Part shown: positions 1-6,205 of the stretch, piece by piece
How the letters are laid out: the number at the start of each line of letters is the position of its first letter
Numbering within the stretch: the stretch's first letter is position 1
Source of the DNA: Acidobacteriota bacterium
Lineage (GTDB): Bacteria; Acidobacteriota; Terriglobia; UBA7540
Assembly (NCBI GenBank): GCA_003224635.1
Contig: QHZK01000288.1
Location: 1 to 7,945 of the forward strand
Length of the DNA: 7,945 nucleotides
Reading direction: 5' to 3'
Notes under the pieces: model-generated
Databases searched by the model: none
What the model was told of the DNA's origin: nothing
The model's input: only the letters and a program-made list of their open reading frames with translations
Translations under genes and position numbers: made by a program

Positions 1-249
1 GGCCCTCCGGTGGAAACGCGATTTGCCGACTCCCTCGCCGCTGGAGAGATCGCCGTGGAGAACCTGACGCTGGCTGACCTGGAGCGCTCGGCCCAGCTTC
101 TTCGCACCTACGAGTTTCTCGGGTTCGTAGATGCTTCCATTGTGTCCGTTGCGGAGCGTCTGAAACTTCGTGCCCTTGTCACCACGGATCGTCATGACTT
201 CGGGCGGGTCCGCCCTAACCATGTTGCCGCCTTTCGCCTCCTCCCCTGA
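1..249 (+). CDS. PIN-domain (VapC-like) toxin ribonuclease, C-terminal part
   Basis: The reading frame is open to the left edge of the window, so the true start lies outside; a GTG at position 10 is only an internal valine. The visible 82 residues are the C-terminal half of a PIN domain. The segment GFVDASIVSVAERL holds the third conserved aspartate, and VTTDRHDF holds the fourth acidic cluster of the metal-binding site. PIN toxins of type II toxin-antitoxin systems are Mg-dependent endoribonucleases that cleave tRNA, rRNA or mRNA when not bound by their antitoxin. The partner antitoxin would be expected just upstream, outside the window. The gene converges on the efflux permease gene, with 38 bp between the two stop codons. 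The family is well supported; pairing with an antitoxin is inference. Confidence 0.85.
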   Translation, partial: GPPVETRFADSLAAGEIAVENLTLADLERSAQLLRTYEFLGFVDASIVSVAERLKLRALVTTDRHDFGRVRPNHVAAFRLLP

Positions 250-287
250 TGCCATCTAAGCGGCAGCGATCAGCGGTAGGCCTTTCA

Positions 288-2714
288 TCATTCATAGCGC
301 AGCGCCACCATCGGATCGACTTTCGTCGCGCGCCGCGCCGGGACGTAGCTCGCGATCATTGCCACGGTAATCAAGACCACGGAGACGGCGATGAACGTCA
401 GGGGATCGGTGGGCTTGACGCCGTAGAGAACGCTCGTCATAAGATGCGTAAGCGCCAAGGCAGCCGCGACCCCTCCTGCCACTCCGTAAACCGCTAGGGT
501 CATGCCCTGTTTTACCACCCAAAGGAGGATAGTCTCGCGCTCGGCGCCCAGGGCCATGCGAACGCCGATCTCACGCGTGCGCTGACGCACCCGGTAGGAC
601 AGCACGCCGTAAATCCCCACCGCCGCCAGGACCAGGGCGAGGCCCGCAAAAACGTTCATTAACGTCATGAGAAAGCGCTGGAAGGCCACGGCAGTGGAGA
701 GTATTTCTTCCATCAAGCGGACATGGCCGACGGGGAGGTTCGGATCGGCCCCACGAACGGCATTGGCTACGGCGCGGCCCACGCTCAGAGGTTTGACGGA
801 GGTTCGCACCAGAACGCTGGTGGGGAACCAGGCCTGGAAGAGCTGGTCCGTCTCATAAGAAGCTTGTGCCATCGGAACAAAGAACGTGGGAGGCGCAGGC
901 TCGTTCAAGCTCGATCTCACGTCGCTAGCCACGCCGACGATCTCCGCGGCCTGGTGTTCCAACATGAGGTGCAGGCCAACGGGACTCTGGTTAGGGAAGT
1001 ACTGGCGCGCGAACGCCTCATTAATGATGGTGACCATCGCTGAGTCTGGCGAGTCGGCTTCGGTGAAGGGCCTGCCGGCAAGCAGCGGAACACCCAGCGC
1101 GCGGAAGTAGCCCGGGGTAATCTCGCGATAGTCCACTGAAGGGGATTCTAGCTGGCCTCCGATTCGCAGTCCGGGATTCGTGTTGCCTCCCCTTTCAAGC
1201 GGCAGCCCGGCGGCCACCACGGCGGCGCTCTCGACTCCCGGAACGGCCTCGATTCGGCTCACCAATTCCTGATAGAAATTCGCAAGGGCAGGCATCGAGT
1301 CGTATTTCAAACCGGTGGTCCAGATTTCGACCGCGAGCGCGTGATGCGGGTCGAAGCCGGGATTGGTGCGAAGGAGATTGACAAGGGTCCTGATAAGCAG
1401 ACCGGACCCGATGAGGAGAACGAGCGAAAGCGCGGTCTCCAGGCAAACCATCGCGGCGCTCAGGCGTCCGCGCCGGGGGCTCAAGCCGGCGGCGCCCGCC
1501 CCTTCTTTAAGCGACTCGTTCAGATTGGCGCGCGATGCCGTGAGAGCAGGCGCAAGGCCGGAAAGGAGACCGGTGAGCACGGCGACGCCGGCCGTGAAGA
1601 GCAGCGCCCAGCGGTTGAGTGCAACCTGCTCGACGCGCGGCAGGCTGGCCGGCGCAAGCGCCAGAAGCGAGTGTAGCCCCCACACGGCCACGAGCAAACC
1701 CAGACCGGCGCCGAACGCCGCGAGCAGAACGCTTTCCGTCAAAAGCAGCCTGAGAATGCGTCCGCGGCCGCCGCCCAGCGCCGCCCGCAGAGCCATTTCG
1801 CGGCCCCTTGCCGCCGTGCGCGCGAGCAGCAGGTTGGCCACATTCACACAGGCGATGAGAAGGACGAACCCGATCGCGCCGAAGAGCACCAGAAGCGGCG
1901 TGCGCACATCGTTCGAGATCATGTAGCGGTAGGGCGCCGCGACGAAGCCCACGACCCTCCGGTCGCCTTCACCCATCCATCCATAGAATTGGGCGACAAA
2001 TGGCTCGGTAAGGCCCGCCAGGTAGCTGCTGGCTTGCGCGTCCGAGACTCCCGGCCTCAGCCTGCCGATCACACGGAAATTCTGGCCGCCGCCGACGGTC
2101 TCGCGCACCTGCCCGATGGTAGTCCATAGGTCGGCTGCGGGAATGCTTTGAAAGCCGGAAGGCATCACGCCCACGACGGTGTAAGGAACGCCATCCAGCA
2201 GAACGCTCTGGCCGATGGCTTGCGCGTCGCCGTTAAAGTGCGCTTTCCAGAGCCCATAGCTCAGAACCGCAACGCTCGCGCCCCCGGGGCGGTCTTCCTC
2301 GGGACTGAAATCGCGGCCCAGGAAAGGCTCAACAGCATAGACGTGAAAGTATTCCGAAGAAACGCGCAGGGCCACCAGGCGTTCGGGAGTTCCTGCTCCT
2401 GCCAGGTTGAAACCCACGCCGGTAGAGGCGGCAAGGTACTGGAACGGCTCGCTGTGTTGCTTCCAGAAATCAAAAGCAAGTGCGGTAAAGCTCGAGAAGC
2501 TTCCCACCTCGCCGCGGAACGTGCGCGAGATCTGAACTATGCGCTCGGGGTCGGGATAAGGCAGCGGGCGGAGAAGCACGCCATACACCACCGTGAACAT
2601 CGCCGTGTTCGCCCCGATGCCGAGGGCGAGCGTGAGCACGGCCACGGCGGTAAAGGCGGGACTTCGTCCGAGCATCCGCAGGCCGTAGCGAACGTCGCTC
2701 AACAGAGTTCCCAT
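288..2714 (-). CDS. Duplicated MacB/FtsX-type ABC transporter permease (ADOP family)
   Basis: This 808-residue inner-membrane permease is probably part of an exporter powered by the ATPase encoded just upstream. The N-terminus (DVRYGLRMLGRSPAFT, then LALGIGANTAMF) and the C-terminus (VPARRATKVDPMVALRYE) are hallmarks of the acidobacterial duplicated orphan permease family. Eight membrane segments are visible, near residues 22-46, 273-299, 325-348, 368-394, 421-443, 683-706, 735-757 and 772-792. Two large MacB-type periplasmic domains lie at about 47-270 and 445-680. Two FtsX domains carry cytoplasmic coupling segments (REMALRAALGG near 305-315, REIGVRMALGA near 714-723). The ATG at 2714 is chosen because GAGGTGG lies about 6 nt upstream and homology begins there; an upstream in-frame start would add a low-complexity tail. 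Most family members lack a neighbouring ATPase, so this context is unusual. Substrate unknown; macrolide, lipoprotein or peptide export are all possible. Confidence 0.93.
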   Translation of the reverse strand: MGTLLSDVRYGLRMLGRSPAFTAVAVLTLALGIGANTAMFTVVYGVLLRPLPYPDPERIVQISRTFRGEVGSFSSFTALAFDFWKQHSEPFQYLAASTGVGFNLAGAGTPERLVALRVSSEYFHVYAVEPFLGRDFSPEEDRPGGASVAVLSYGLWKAHFNGDAQAIGQSVLLDGVPYTVVGVMPSGFQSIPAADLWTTIGQVRETVGGGQNFRVIGRLRPGVSDAQASSYLAGLTEPFVAQFYGWMGEGDRRVVGFVAAPYRYMISNDVRTPLLVLFGAIGFVLLIACVNVANLLLARTAARGREMALRAALGGGRGRILRLLLTESVLLAAFGAGLGLLVAVWGLHSLLALAPASLPRVEQVALNRWALLFTAGVAVLTGLLSGLAPALTASRANLNESLKEGAGAAGLSPRRGRLSAAMVCLETALSLVLLIGSGLLIRTLVNLLRTNPGFDPHHALAVEIWTTGLKYDSMPALANFYQELVSRIEAVPGVESAAVVAAGLPLERGGNTNPGLRIGGQLESPSVDYREITPGYFRALGVPLLAGRPFTEADSPDSAMVTIINEAFARQYFPNQSPVGLHLMLEHQAAEIVGVASDVRSSLNEPAPPTFFVPMAQASYETDQLFQAWFPTSVLVRTSVKPLSVGRAVANAVRGADPNLPVGHVRLMEEILSTAVAFQRFLMTLMNVFAGLALVLAAVGIYGVLSYRVRQRTREIGVRMALGAERETILLWVVKQGMTLAVYGVAGGVAAALALTHLMTSVLYGVKPTDPLTFIAVSVVLITVAMIASYVPARRATKVDPMVALRYE

Positions 2715-2732
2715 GGTCGCCACCTCAGAAGC

Positions 2733-2767
2733 GGGGTTCGGGACTCGGGGCTCGGGGTCCGGGAAGG
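2733..2767. repeat. Heptamer tandem array A (GGGNNTC-type units)
   Basis: Five consecutive 7-bp units begin at 2733, 2740, 2747, 2754 and 2761. They are GGGGTTC, then GGGACTC, GGGGCTC and GGGGTCC, then a degenerate GGGAAGG. The array lies 18 bp upstream of the permease start codon, just beyond its ribosome-binding site, inside the 140-bp spacer between ATPase and permease genes. On the minus (coding) strand the units read as variants of GAGTCCC and GAGCCCC. Confidence 0.85.
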
Positions 2768-2820
2768 AAGAATTCTTCTTCTTTCTCCGTTCTGACTCCT
2801 CACTCCCTGTCTTCGCGCTC

Positions 2821-2848
2821 GTCACTCGTCACTTGTCACTCGTCACTG
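2821..2848. repeat. Heptamer tandem array B (GTCACTN units)
   Basis: Four exact 7-bp units begin at 2821, 2828, 2835 and 2842. Each is GTCACT followed by C, T, C and G in turn. More degenerate heptamers (CTGACTC, CTCACTC) occur just before it, at about 2792-2805. The array ends 6 bp from the stop codon of the ATPase gene. Positions 2825-2843 are identical to 4480-4498 in array C. On the minus strand the unit reads GAGTGAC or AAGTGAC. Confidence 0.92.
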
Positions 2849-2854
2849 CATCTG

Positions 2855-3583
2855 TCAACTGGCCGCGCTAGACTGGCTCTCAGCCGCCGCTGCCTCGCTC
2901 TCGTCCACCACCCGGCCGTCGAACAGGTTGACGTGGCGCTCGGCGTAGCGCGCGAAGCGCGGATCGTGCGTCACCATGACGATGGTCGAACCCGCCCGAT
3001 GAAGCTCGCGCAGCAGCTCCATCACCGCTTCGCCGTTCTTCGAGTCGAGGTTGCCGGTGGGCTCGTCCGCCAGCAGGACCGACGGCTCGCCCACCAGGGC
3101 GCGCGCCACGGCCACGCGCTGTTGTTGACCGCCGGAGAGCTGGCTCGGCAGGTGCTTCGAGCGGTGCGCCATGCCGACCTTTTCGAGCGCCTGCTGCACG
3201 CGCGTCTTGCGCTCAGCCGACCTCATGCCGCGATAAGTCAAAGGTAGCTCCACGTTCTCAAAGACGTTCAAGTCGCCAATCAGGTTGAAACTCTGAAAGA
3301 TGAACCCCACCTCGCGGTTGCGAATCCGGGCCCGGTCCGAGAGGTCCAAGTCCTCCACCGGCCTGCTGTTGAGCGTGTACTTGCCCTCAGTGGGAGAGTC
3401 CAGCAGGCCCAGAATCGACAGCAGGGTGGACTTCCCGCAGCCCGAAGGGCCGGCGATGGAGACGTATTCGCCCTTGTTGATTTCAAGGTGAATGCCCGAC
3501 AGGGCGTGAGTCTCAACCTCGTCGGTGTAAAAAACCTTGGTAACGCCATCCAGACGTATCAACGATTGGCCATTGGTGCCCAT
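2855..3583 (-). CDS. ABC transporter ATP-binding protein, MacB/LolD type
   Basis: This 242-residue cytoplasmic ATPase energises the permease encoded downstream. All nucleotide-binding motifs are intact: Walker A GPSGCGKST at 45-53, Q-loop Q97 in FIFQSFN, signature LSGGQQQR at 149-156, Walker B VLLADEP with catalytic E174, D-loop NLDS, and switch H206 in VTHD. The VGFIFQSFNLIGDLNVFENVELPL stretch around residues 92-115 is typical of the MacB/LolD/FtsE group that works with FtsX-fold permeases. The ATG at 3583 is chosen because GGAGG stands about 10 nt upstream; a TTG at 3607 would place that ribosome-binding site inside the gene. The adaptor gene lies upstream on the same strand, but a toxin-antitoxin pair on the other strand separates them, so this gene may need its own promoter. 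I see no convincing promoter between 3584 and 3690. Confidence 0.95.
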   Translation of the reverse strand: MGTNGQSLIRLDGVTKVFYTDEVETHALSGIHLEINKGEYVSIAGPSGCGKSTLLSILGLLDSPTEGKYTLNSRPVEDLDLSDRARIRNREVGFIFQSFNLIGDLNVFENVELPLTYRGMRSAERKTRVQQALEKVGMAHRSKHLPSQLSGGQQQRVAVARALVGEPSVLLADEPTGNLDSKNGEAVMELLRELHRAGSTIVMVTHDPRFARYAERHVNLFDGRVVDESEAAAAESQSSAAS

Positions 3584-3680
3584 TGTGTGTTTTCCTCCGA
3601 GTTTCAAGTCGGTTTCGGCTCTCGGTTACCTATCGACGTTCGTCGCCTAAGGGAACGTGAGTCGACGGAATGAGTAGGAA

Positions 3681-3701
3681 TTCATACCATTGGCGTATGA
3701 A
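3681..3701. promoter_or_regulatory. Perfect palindrome, likely toxin-antitoxin operator
   Basis: TTCATAC at 3681-3687 and GTATGAA at 3695-3701 are perfect 7-bp inverted repeats around a 7-bp spacer. The right arm covers the ATG (3697) of the decayed antitoxin fragment. Palindromes of this size in front of toxin-antitoxin genes are usually the autoregulatory operators bound by the antitoxin dimer. Whether the present RHH antitoxin or a lost AbrB-type protein binds it is unknown. It also lies about 100 bp upstream of the divergently transcribed ATPase gene, so it could affect both. Confidence 0.5.
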
Positions 3702-3762
3702 GACCATCGTATCGGAAAAGGCCAGATCGCATCCAGGGCTGCGGCTCTTGACATCGCGATGA
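3697..3762 (+). pseudogene. Decayed N-terminal remnant of an AbrB-type antitoxin
   Basis: From the ATG at 3697 the frame reads MKTIVSEK, the usual opening of SpoVT/AbrB-fold (MazE-like) antitoxins, and then runs into a stop at 3760-3762 after 21 codons. In the next frame the sequence continues GQI, which is what normally follows MKTIVSEKGQITIPK. One G missing in the run around 3720 would explain the break. Downstream the IP-R-A-L motif is only faintly recognisable. AbrB-type antitoxins commonly pair with PIN toxins. The likely history is a former AbrB-VapC pair replaced or overwritten by the RHH-VapC pair. The fragment is short, so chance resemblance cannot be excluded. Confidence 0.4.
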
Positions 3763-3776
3763 CTTCATATTACCAT
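3748..3776 (+). promoter_or_regulatory. Candidate promoter for the vapBC-like pair
   Basis: TTGACA at 3748-3753 matches the sigma-70 -35 consensus fully. It is followed after exactly 17 bp by TACCAT at 3771-3776, a 4/6 match to the -10 box. The expected transcription start falls at about 3781-3784, on or next to the GTG start codon at 3783, which would give a leaderless mRNA. A TATTAC at 3769 with 15-bp spacing is a poorer alternative. Confidence 0.45.
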
Positions 3777-3782
3777 CAAGAT

Positions 3783-4025
3783 GTGCGAACAACGCTGACC
3801 CTGGACGATGACGTTGCCGCCAAGCTGCGCGCGGAATCGCGCCGTTCCGGCCGATCGTTCAAACAGGTCGTCAATGATTTCTTGCGCCTTGGACTGCACG
3901 TTCGATCTCAAGTCGCTTCGGCTCCGCCTTTCAAAGTCAAAGCGCGGCCTCTCGGAAGCAAGGGTTTCAACTATGACAACATCTGGGAACTCATCGAGCA
4001 GATCGAAGGGCCCTATCACCGGTGA
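3783..4025 (+). CDS. Ribbon-helix-helix antitoxin, VapB-like
   Basis: This 80-residue antitoxin should neutralise the PIN toxin encoded next to it and repress its own operon. The N-terminus (RTTLTLDDDVAAKL, then RSFKQVVNDFLRLGL, residues 2-38) is a ribbon-helix-helix DNA-binding fold. A basic linker follows (PFKVKARPLGSKGF, about 49-62). The C-terminal segment NYDNIWELIEQIEGP (63-77) is the type of peptide that wraps around the toxin's active site. The GTG at 3783 is chosen because RHH antitoxins of this family begin directly with (M)RTTLTLDDDV and a promoter sits right upstream. The frame stays open to a TTG at 3690 through the decayed AbrB-like fragment, and an in-frame ATG exists at 3759, but neither has a ribosome-binding site. 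Its stop overlaps the toxin's start by 4 bp (GTGA), implying translational coupling. Confidence 0.85.
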   Translation: MRTTLTLDDDVAAKLRAESRRSGRSFKQVVNDFLRLGLHVRSQVASAPPFKVKARPLGSKGFNYDNIWELIEQIEGPYHR

Positions 4026-4477
4026 TTCTGGTTGATGCCAACCTCTTGCTGTACGCCTACGATTCCGCCTCCGCGCACCACCGTGCCGCTCGGGGCTGGC
4101 TCGAAGCCGCCTTCTCCGCGCCGGAGCCGGTCGGGTTGGCGTTGGTAGCCCTTCTTGCTTTCGTCCGCATTGGGACAAACAGGCGGCTCCGCAAAGCTGC
4201 GTTCTCAACGACCGAAGCTCTTGCCATCGTTTCAGGCTGGTTGAATCGACCAAGGGTCGCGCTCCTCAATCCCGGTGAAACGCACTGGAAAATCCTGGGC
4301 CGCCTCTTCGTAGAAGGGCAAGCGTCCGGGAATCTGGTGATGGACGCGCACCTGGCGGCGCTGGCCATCGAGCACGGAGCTACACTCGCCACCACCGACA
4401 AGGACTTCACCCGCTTCCCCGGGTTGCGCTTGGTCAACCCCCTGGTGTCGGAGACCGCCGACGAAGAATCGGGTTGA
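4022..4477 (+). CDS. PIN-domain toxin ribonuclease, VapC-like (Mtu PIN family)
   Basis: A 151-residue PIN endoribonuclease toxin, complete. It begins MILVDANLLLYAYD, with D5 as first metal ligand. LVMDAHLAALAIEHG supplies D108, and TTDKDF supplies D126 and D128. The closing FPGLRLVNPL is characteristic of the family described as TIGR00028 (M. tuberculosis-type VapC). The central segment ALLAFVRIGTN (43-53) has alanine where many VapC proteins have the second acidic ligand; as I recall this is common in this subfamily, so it need not mean inactivation. GTG start overlapping the antitoxin stop by 4 bp. The gene converges on the adaptor gene with 38 bp between stops, and that gap is filled by heptamer array C. 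The pair lies antisense within an efflux locus, a likely mobile insertion. Confidence 0.93.
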   Translation: MILVDANLLLYAYDSASAHHRAARGWLEAAFSAPEPVGLALVALLAFVRIGTNRRLRKAAFSTTEALAIVSGWLNRPRVALLNPGETHWKILGRLFVEGQASGNLVMDAHLAALAIEHGATLATTDKDFTRFPGLRLVNPLVSETADEESG

Positions 4478-4482
4478 GGCTC

Positions 4483-4513
4483 GTCACTTGTCACTCGTTG
4501 TCGCTCGTCACTG
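4483..4513. repeat. Heptamer tandem array C (GTCACTN units)
   Basis: Units start at 4483 (GTCACTT), 4490 (GTCACTC), 4500 (GTCGCTC) and 4507 (GTCACTG), with one 3-bp interruption at 4497-4499. The array fills the 38-bp gap between the toxin stop (4477) and the adaptor stop (4516), reaching within 2 bp of the latter. The block 4480-4498 is identical to 2825-2843 in array B. Confidence 0.9.
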
Positions 4514-4515
4514 CT

Positions 4516-5772
4516 CTACTGCAGCCGAATCCGGTCCACCGCATCCCAGCGCGACATGTCAGAAAGGATAACCTCGTCGCCCACTTTCAGGCCGTCGAGG
4601 ACCTCCACCGTATTGACCGAAGTGCGGCCGATCTTCACCTGGACTTTGTCCGCGTACTTTTCGTCGGGCTCGTACTTGAAAAGCGTGATGGTGCTCTTCG
4701 GCTGGCCGAAGGCGGGCCGGCCCACGTAGAGCACGTCCGCCAAGCGCTCGAGCGTGATGGTGCCGTCCACGCTCAGGTCAGGGACGGCGCCTTGCGGCAG
4801 CGGACCATCCAGCTTCACATCCACCGCCACGGTCCCATTCACCGCCGAGGGATCGATGCGGATGACGTGGCCCGGAATCACGCCGTTGTGGGTGTCAATC
4901 TCGGCGCGCTGGCCAATCGCCACGTCCTTGGCTTGGGTCTCGGCAATCTTGATCTCGGCCTTGAGCCGGGTGGGATCGGAGACGCGCGCCAGGTTCGTCC
5001 CCGCCGTGACGCGCTGGCCGACCTCGACCGGCAGCAGTTGCAGCACACCGTGCATGCCCGCCCGCACGCGCAACTGGTCCACCTGAGTTTTCTTCAAATT
5101 ATAAAGGGCCTGGAGCTGATCGATCTTCGCCTGCTGGGCGGCGAGCTGCGCCCGCTCGTTCTCGGCGTCGACACTCAGCCGCTGCTGTTCAATCTCGTTG
5201 CGCGTGGCCGACTCCTGCGCCTTCACCTGCGCGAGTCGAAACGTCAAGTCTGAAAGCAGCCCGTCTTTGACCAGCTTCTCGTCAACCTCGGCCTGAAGCT
5301 TGTCCTGGTGGTATTGGGACGCCACCGTAGCCGCCGTCGAGCGCTGGTCGAGCAGGGCGGTTTCGAGTTTCACCTTCAGGCTGTCGTGGTCGGCCTGCGC
5401 CGCCTTCAACTGATACTCGGCGTCGGCCAGACCTTGCTGCAGCAACGGATCGCTCATCTCCACCAGGACCGTGTCGGGTTTGACCGGAGTGCCAGGCAGC
5501 ACGTCTCGCTTGTCGATGCGGCCGTCCGTAGCGGCTGGTATCCAGACGATGTTCTCGGGCACAAGCGTGCCGAGACCTCGGACGTCGCGCAGCATCGGAC
5601 CGCGCTTGACTGTGTCGTGCCACACGGTGCCCGCGTCAACGCTGGGCGGGGCCACCTTCAGGTGCGACAGGCCGACCGTGGTCAACACCACCACCGCCAG
5701 ACCAATGACTCCGTATGCAATGCGTCGCATGCGACGCTTGCGAGCTACCGCAGCCGGGCGCTGAACATCCAT
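4516..5772 (-). CDS. HlyD/MacA-family periplasmic adaptor of an efflux system
   Basis: A 418-residue membrane-fusion protein linking the inner-membrane transporter to an outer-membrane channel. A basic N-terminus (RKRRMRR) precedes one membrane anchor at about 18-36, so the rest is periplasmic. Two half-lipoyl motifs (about 73-108, with GRIDKRDVLPGTPVKPDTVL; and 236-266, with GVLQLLPVEVGQRVTAGTNL) flank a long alpha-helical hairpin at about 110-233. Its turn near 166-175 (KLVKDGLLSD) resembles the tip motif that contacts the outer-membrane channel. Beta-barrel and membrane-proximal domains follow to the C-terminus. The ATG at 5772 is chosen because GGGAG lies about 6 nt upstream and the basic-hydrophobic anchor follows; an upstream TTG at 5835 would overlap the candidate promoter. 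It is the first gene of the efflux locus, but 932 bp separate it from the ATPase gene, most of it the antisense toxin-antitoxin pair. Confidence 0.93.
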   Translation of the reverse strand: MDVQRPAAVARKRRMRRIAYGVIGLAVVVLTTVGLSHLKVAPPSVDAGTVWHDTVKRGPMLRDVRGLGTLVPENIVWIPAATDGRIDKRDVLPGTPVKPDTVLVEMSDPLLQQGLADAEYQLKAAQADHDSLKVKLETALLDQRSTAATVASQYHQDKLQAEVDEKLVKDGLLSDLTFRLAQVKAQESATRNEIEQQRLSVDAENERAQLAAQQAKIDQLQALYNLKKTQVDQLRVRAGMHGVLQLLPVEVGQRVTAGTNLARVSDPTRLKAEIKIAETQAKDVAIGQRAEIDTHNGVIPGHVIRIDPSAVNGTVAVDVKLDGPLPQGAVPDLSVDGTITLERLADVLYVGRPAFGQPKSTITLFKYEPDEKYADKVQVKIGRTSVNTVEVLDGLKVGDEVILSDMSRWDAVDRIRLQ

Positions 5773-5806
5773 TTCTTCTCCCTTTCCGTGGGCGGATGGG
5801 GATACC

Positions 5807-5835
5807 GCTATGGGGAAGACCCCCACCCAGGTCAA
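5807..5835 (-). promoter_or_regulatory. Candidate promoter of the efflux locus
   Basis: On the minus strand TTGACC (5835-5830) is followed after 17 bp by CATAGC (5812-5807). That is a good -35 and a weak -10, giving an mRNA leader of about 25-30 nt before the adaptor start at 5772. A short TGGGG/CCCCA inverted repeat (5811-5825) lies in the spacer and could be a repressor contact. Confidence 0.3.
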
Positions 5836-5886
5836 TGTAAGGCAACTGCCATGCCGTTACCAGCCTATTGCTCTAAGTAGCTGAAA

Positions 5887-5906
5887 ACAAGCTGGCAAGT
5901 GCTTGT
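5887..5906. promoter_or_regulatory. Operator-like inverted repeat upstream of the efflux locus
   Basis: ACAAGC (5887-5892) and GCTTGT (5901-5906) are perfect 6-bp arms around an 8-bp spacer. The site is about 115 bp upstream of the adaptor start codon. Its size fits a dimeric repressor of the kind that often controls efflux genes, but no regulator gene is visible in the window, so the assignment is tentative. Confidence 0.3.
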
Positions 5907-5960
5907 GGAGGCAGGACTTTCTCTCCGGTATTTTGCCCGGGGATGTTCGCCTCCGCGAAT

Positions 5961-5990
5961 CGACTGTTCGGAAACGAACACCGAACGTCG
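5961..5990. promoter_or_regulatory. Overlapping, mutually exclusive hairpins
   Basis: CGAC (5961-5964) and GTTCGG (5966-5971) pair with CCGAAC (5981-5986) and GTCG (5987-5990), giving a 10-bp stem with one bulged T. The same GTTCG can instead pair with CGAAC at 5975-5979 across a GAAA tetraloop. As DNA it is also a 21-bp operator-like site (GTTCGG-9-CCGAAC). It lies about 190 bp upstream of the adaptor gene. Confidence 0.4.
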
Positions 5991-6123
5991 TGCCTCAGAA
6001 AGCTTGTCTCGTGACGGGCCCGGCACGGATCAACCTGTCATCTCCAAAAGCAGCGGCTTCGTGTACTCTGGGGCCGTCAAAGCCTCAACCTAGCGCGGCA
6101 AGGCCGCAACCAAACTGGCCGGG

Positions 6124-6153
6124 AGTGGCAAGTGGCTTGGGGCAAGTGGCAAG
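6124..6153. repeat. Heptamer tandem array D (AGTGGCA units)
   Basis: Units start at 6124 (AGTGGCA), 6131 (AGTGGCT), 6138 (TGGGGCA) and 6145 (AGTGGCA), followed by a partial AG. The period is exactly 7 bp, as in the other arrays. This one is not next to a recognisable gene end. Confidence 0.82.
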
Positions 6154-6155
6154 CG

Positions 6156-6177
6156 AAAAAATCTTCGCGCCTCGCGA
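6156..6177 (-). terminator. Terminator-like hairpin on the minus strand
   Basis: On the minus strand TCGCG, a three-base loop and CGCGA (6177-6165) are followed by AGA and six Ts (6161-6156), the shape of a weak intrinsic terminator. An alternative CTTCG/CGAAG stem overlaps it. It would stop minus-strand read-through before the efflux promoter, but no minus-strand gene ends nearby, so it may only be part of the repeat region. Confidence 0.3.
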
Positions 6178-6205
6178 CGAAGTTCCGACTTAGTAGTACG
6201 GAGCG

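Noticed and set aside
250..287. Terminator between the convergent partial toxin and permease genes
   Set aside because: No stable stem followed by a T-run is visible on either strand in these 38 bp.
1363..1926. Long open frames opposite the permease gene (also 2148-2795) and opposite the adaptor gene (4474-5253, 5308-5880)
   Set aside because: They are Arg/His/Ala-rich antisense frames of clearly coding GC-rich genes, with no recognisable domain.
2821..2848. CRISPR-like array
   Set aside because: The units are 7 bp and directly adjacent, with no unique spacers; the same holds for the other four heptamer arrays.
3634..3645. CGACG-TT-CGTCG palindrome sharing CGACGTTCG with 5982-5990, as a common operator of both halves of the efflux locus
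   Set aside because: A shared 9-mer is expected many times by chance in a window of this size, and the two sites have different geometry.
4022..4477. Loss of toxin activity because of alanine in the central ALLAFVR motif
   Set aside because: The other acidic residues are intact, and as I recall this subfamily often lacks an acidic residue at this point, so inactivation is not supported.
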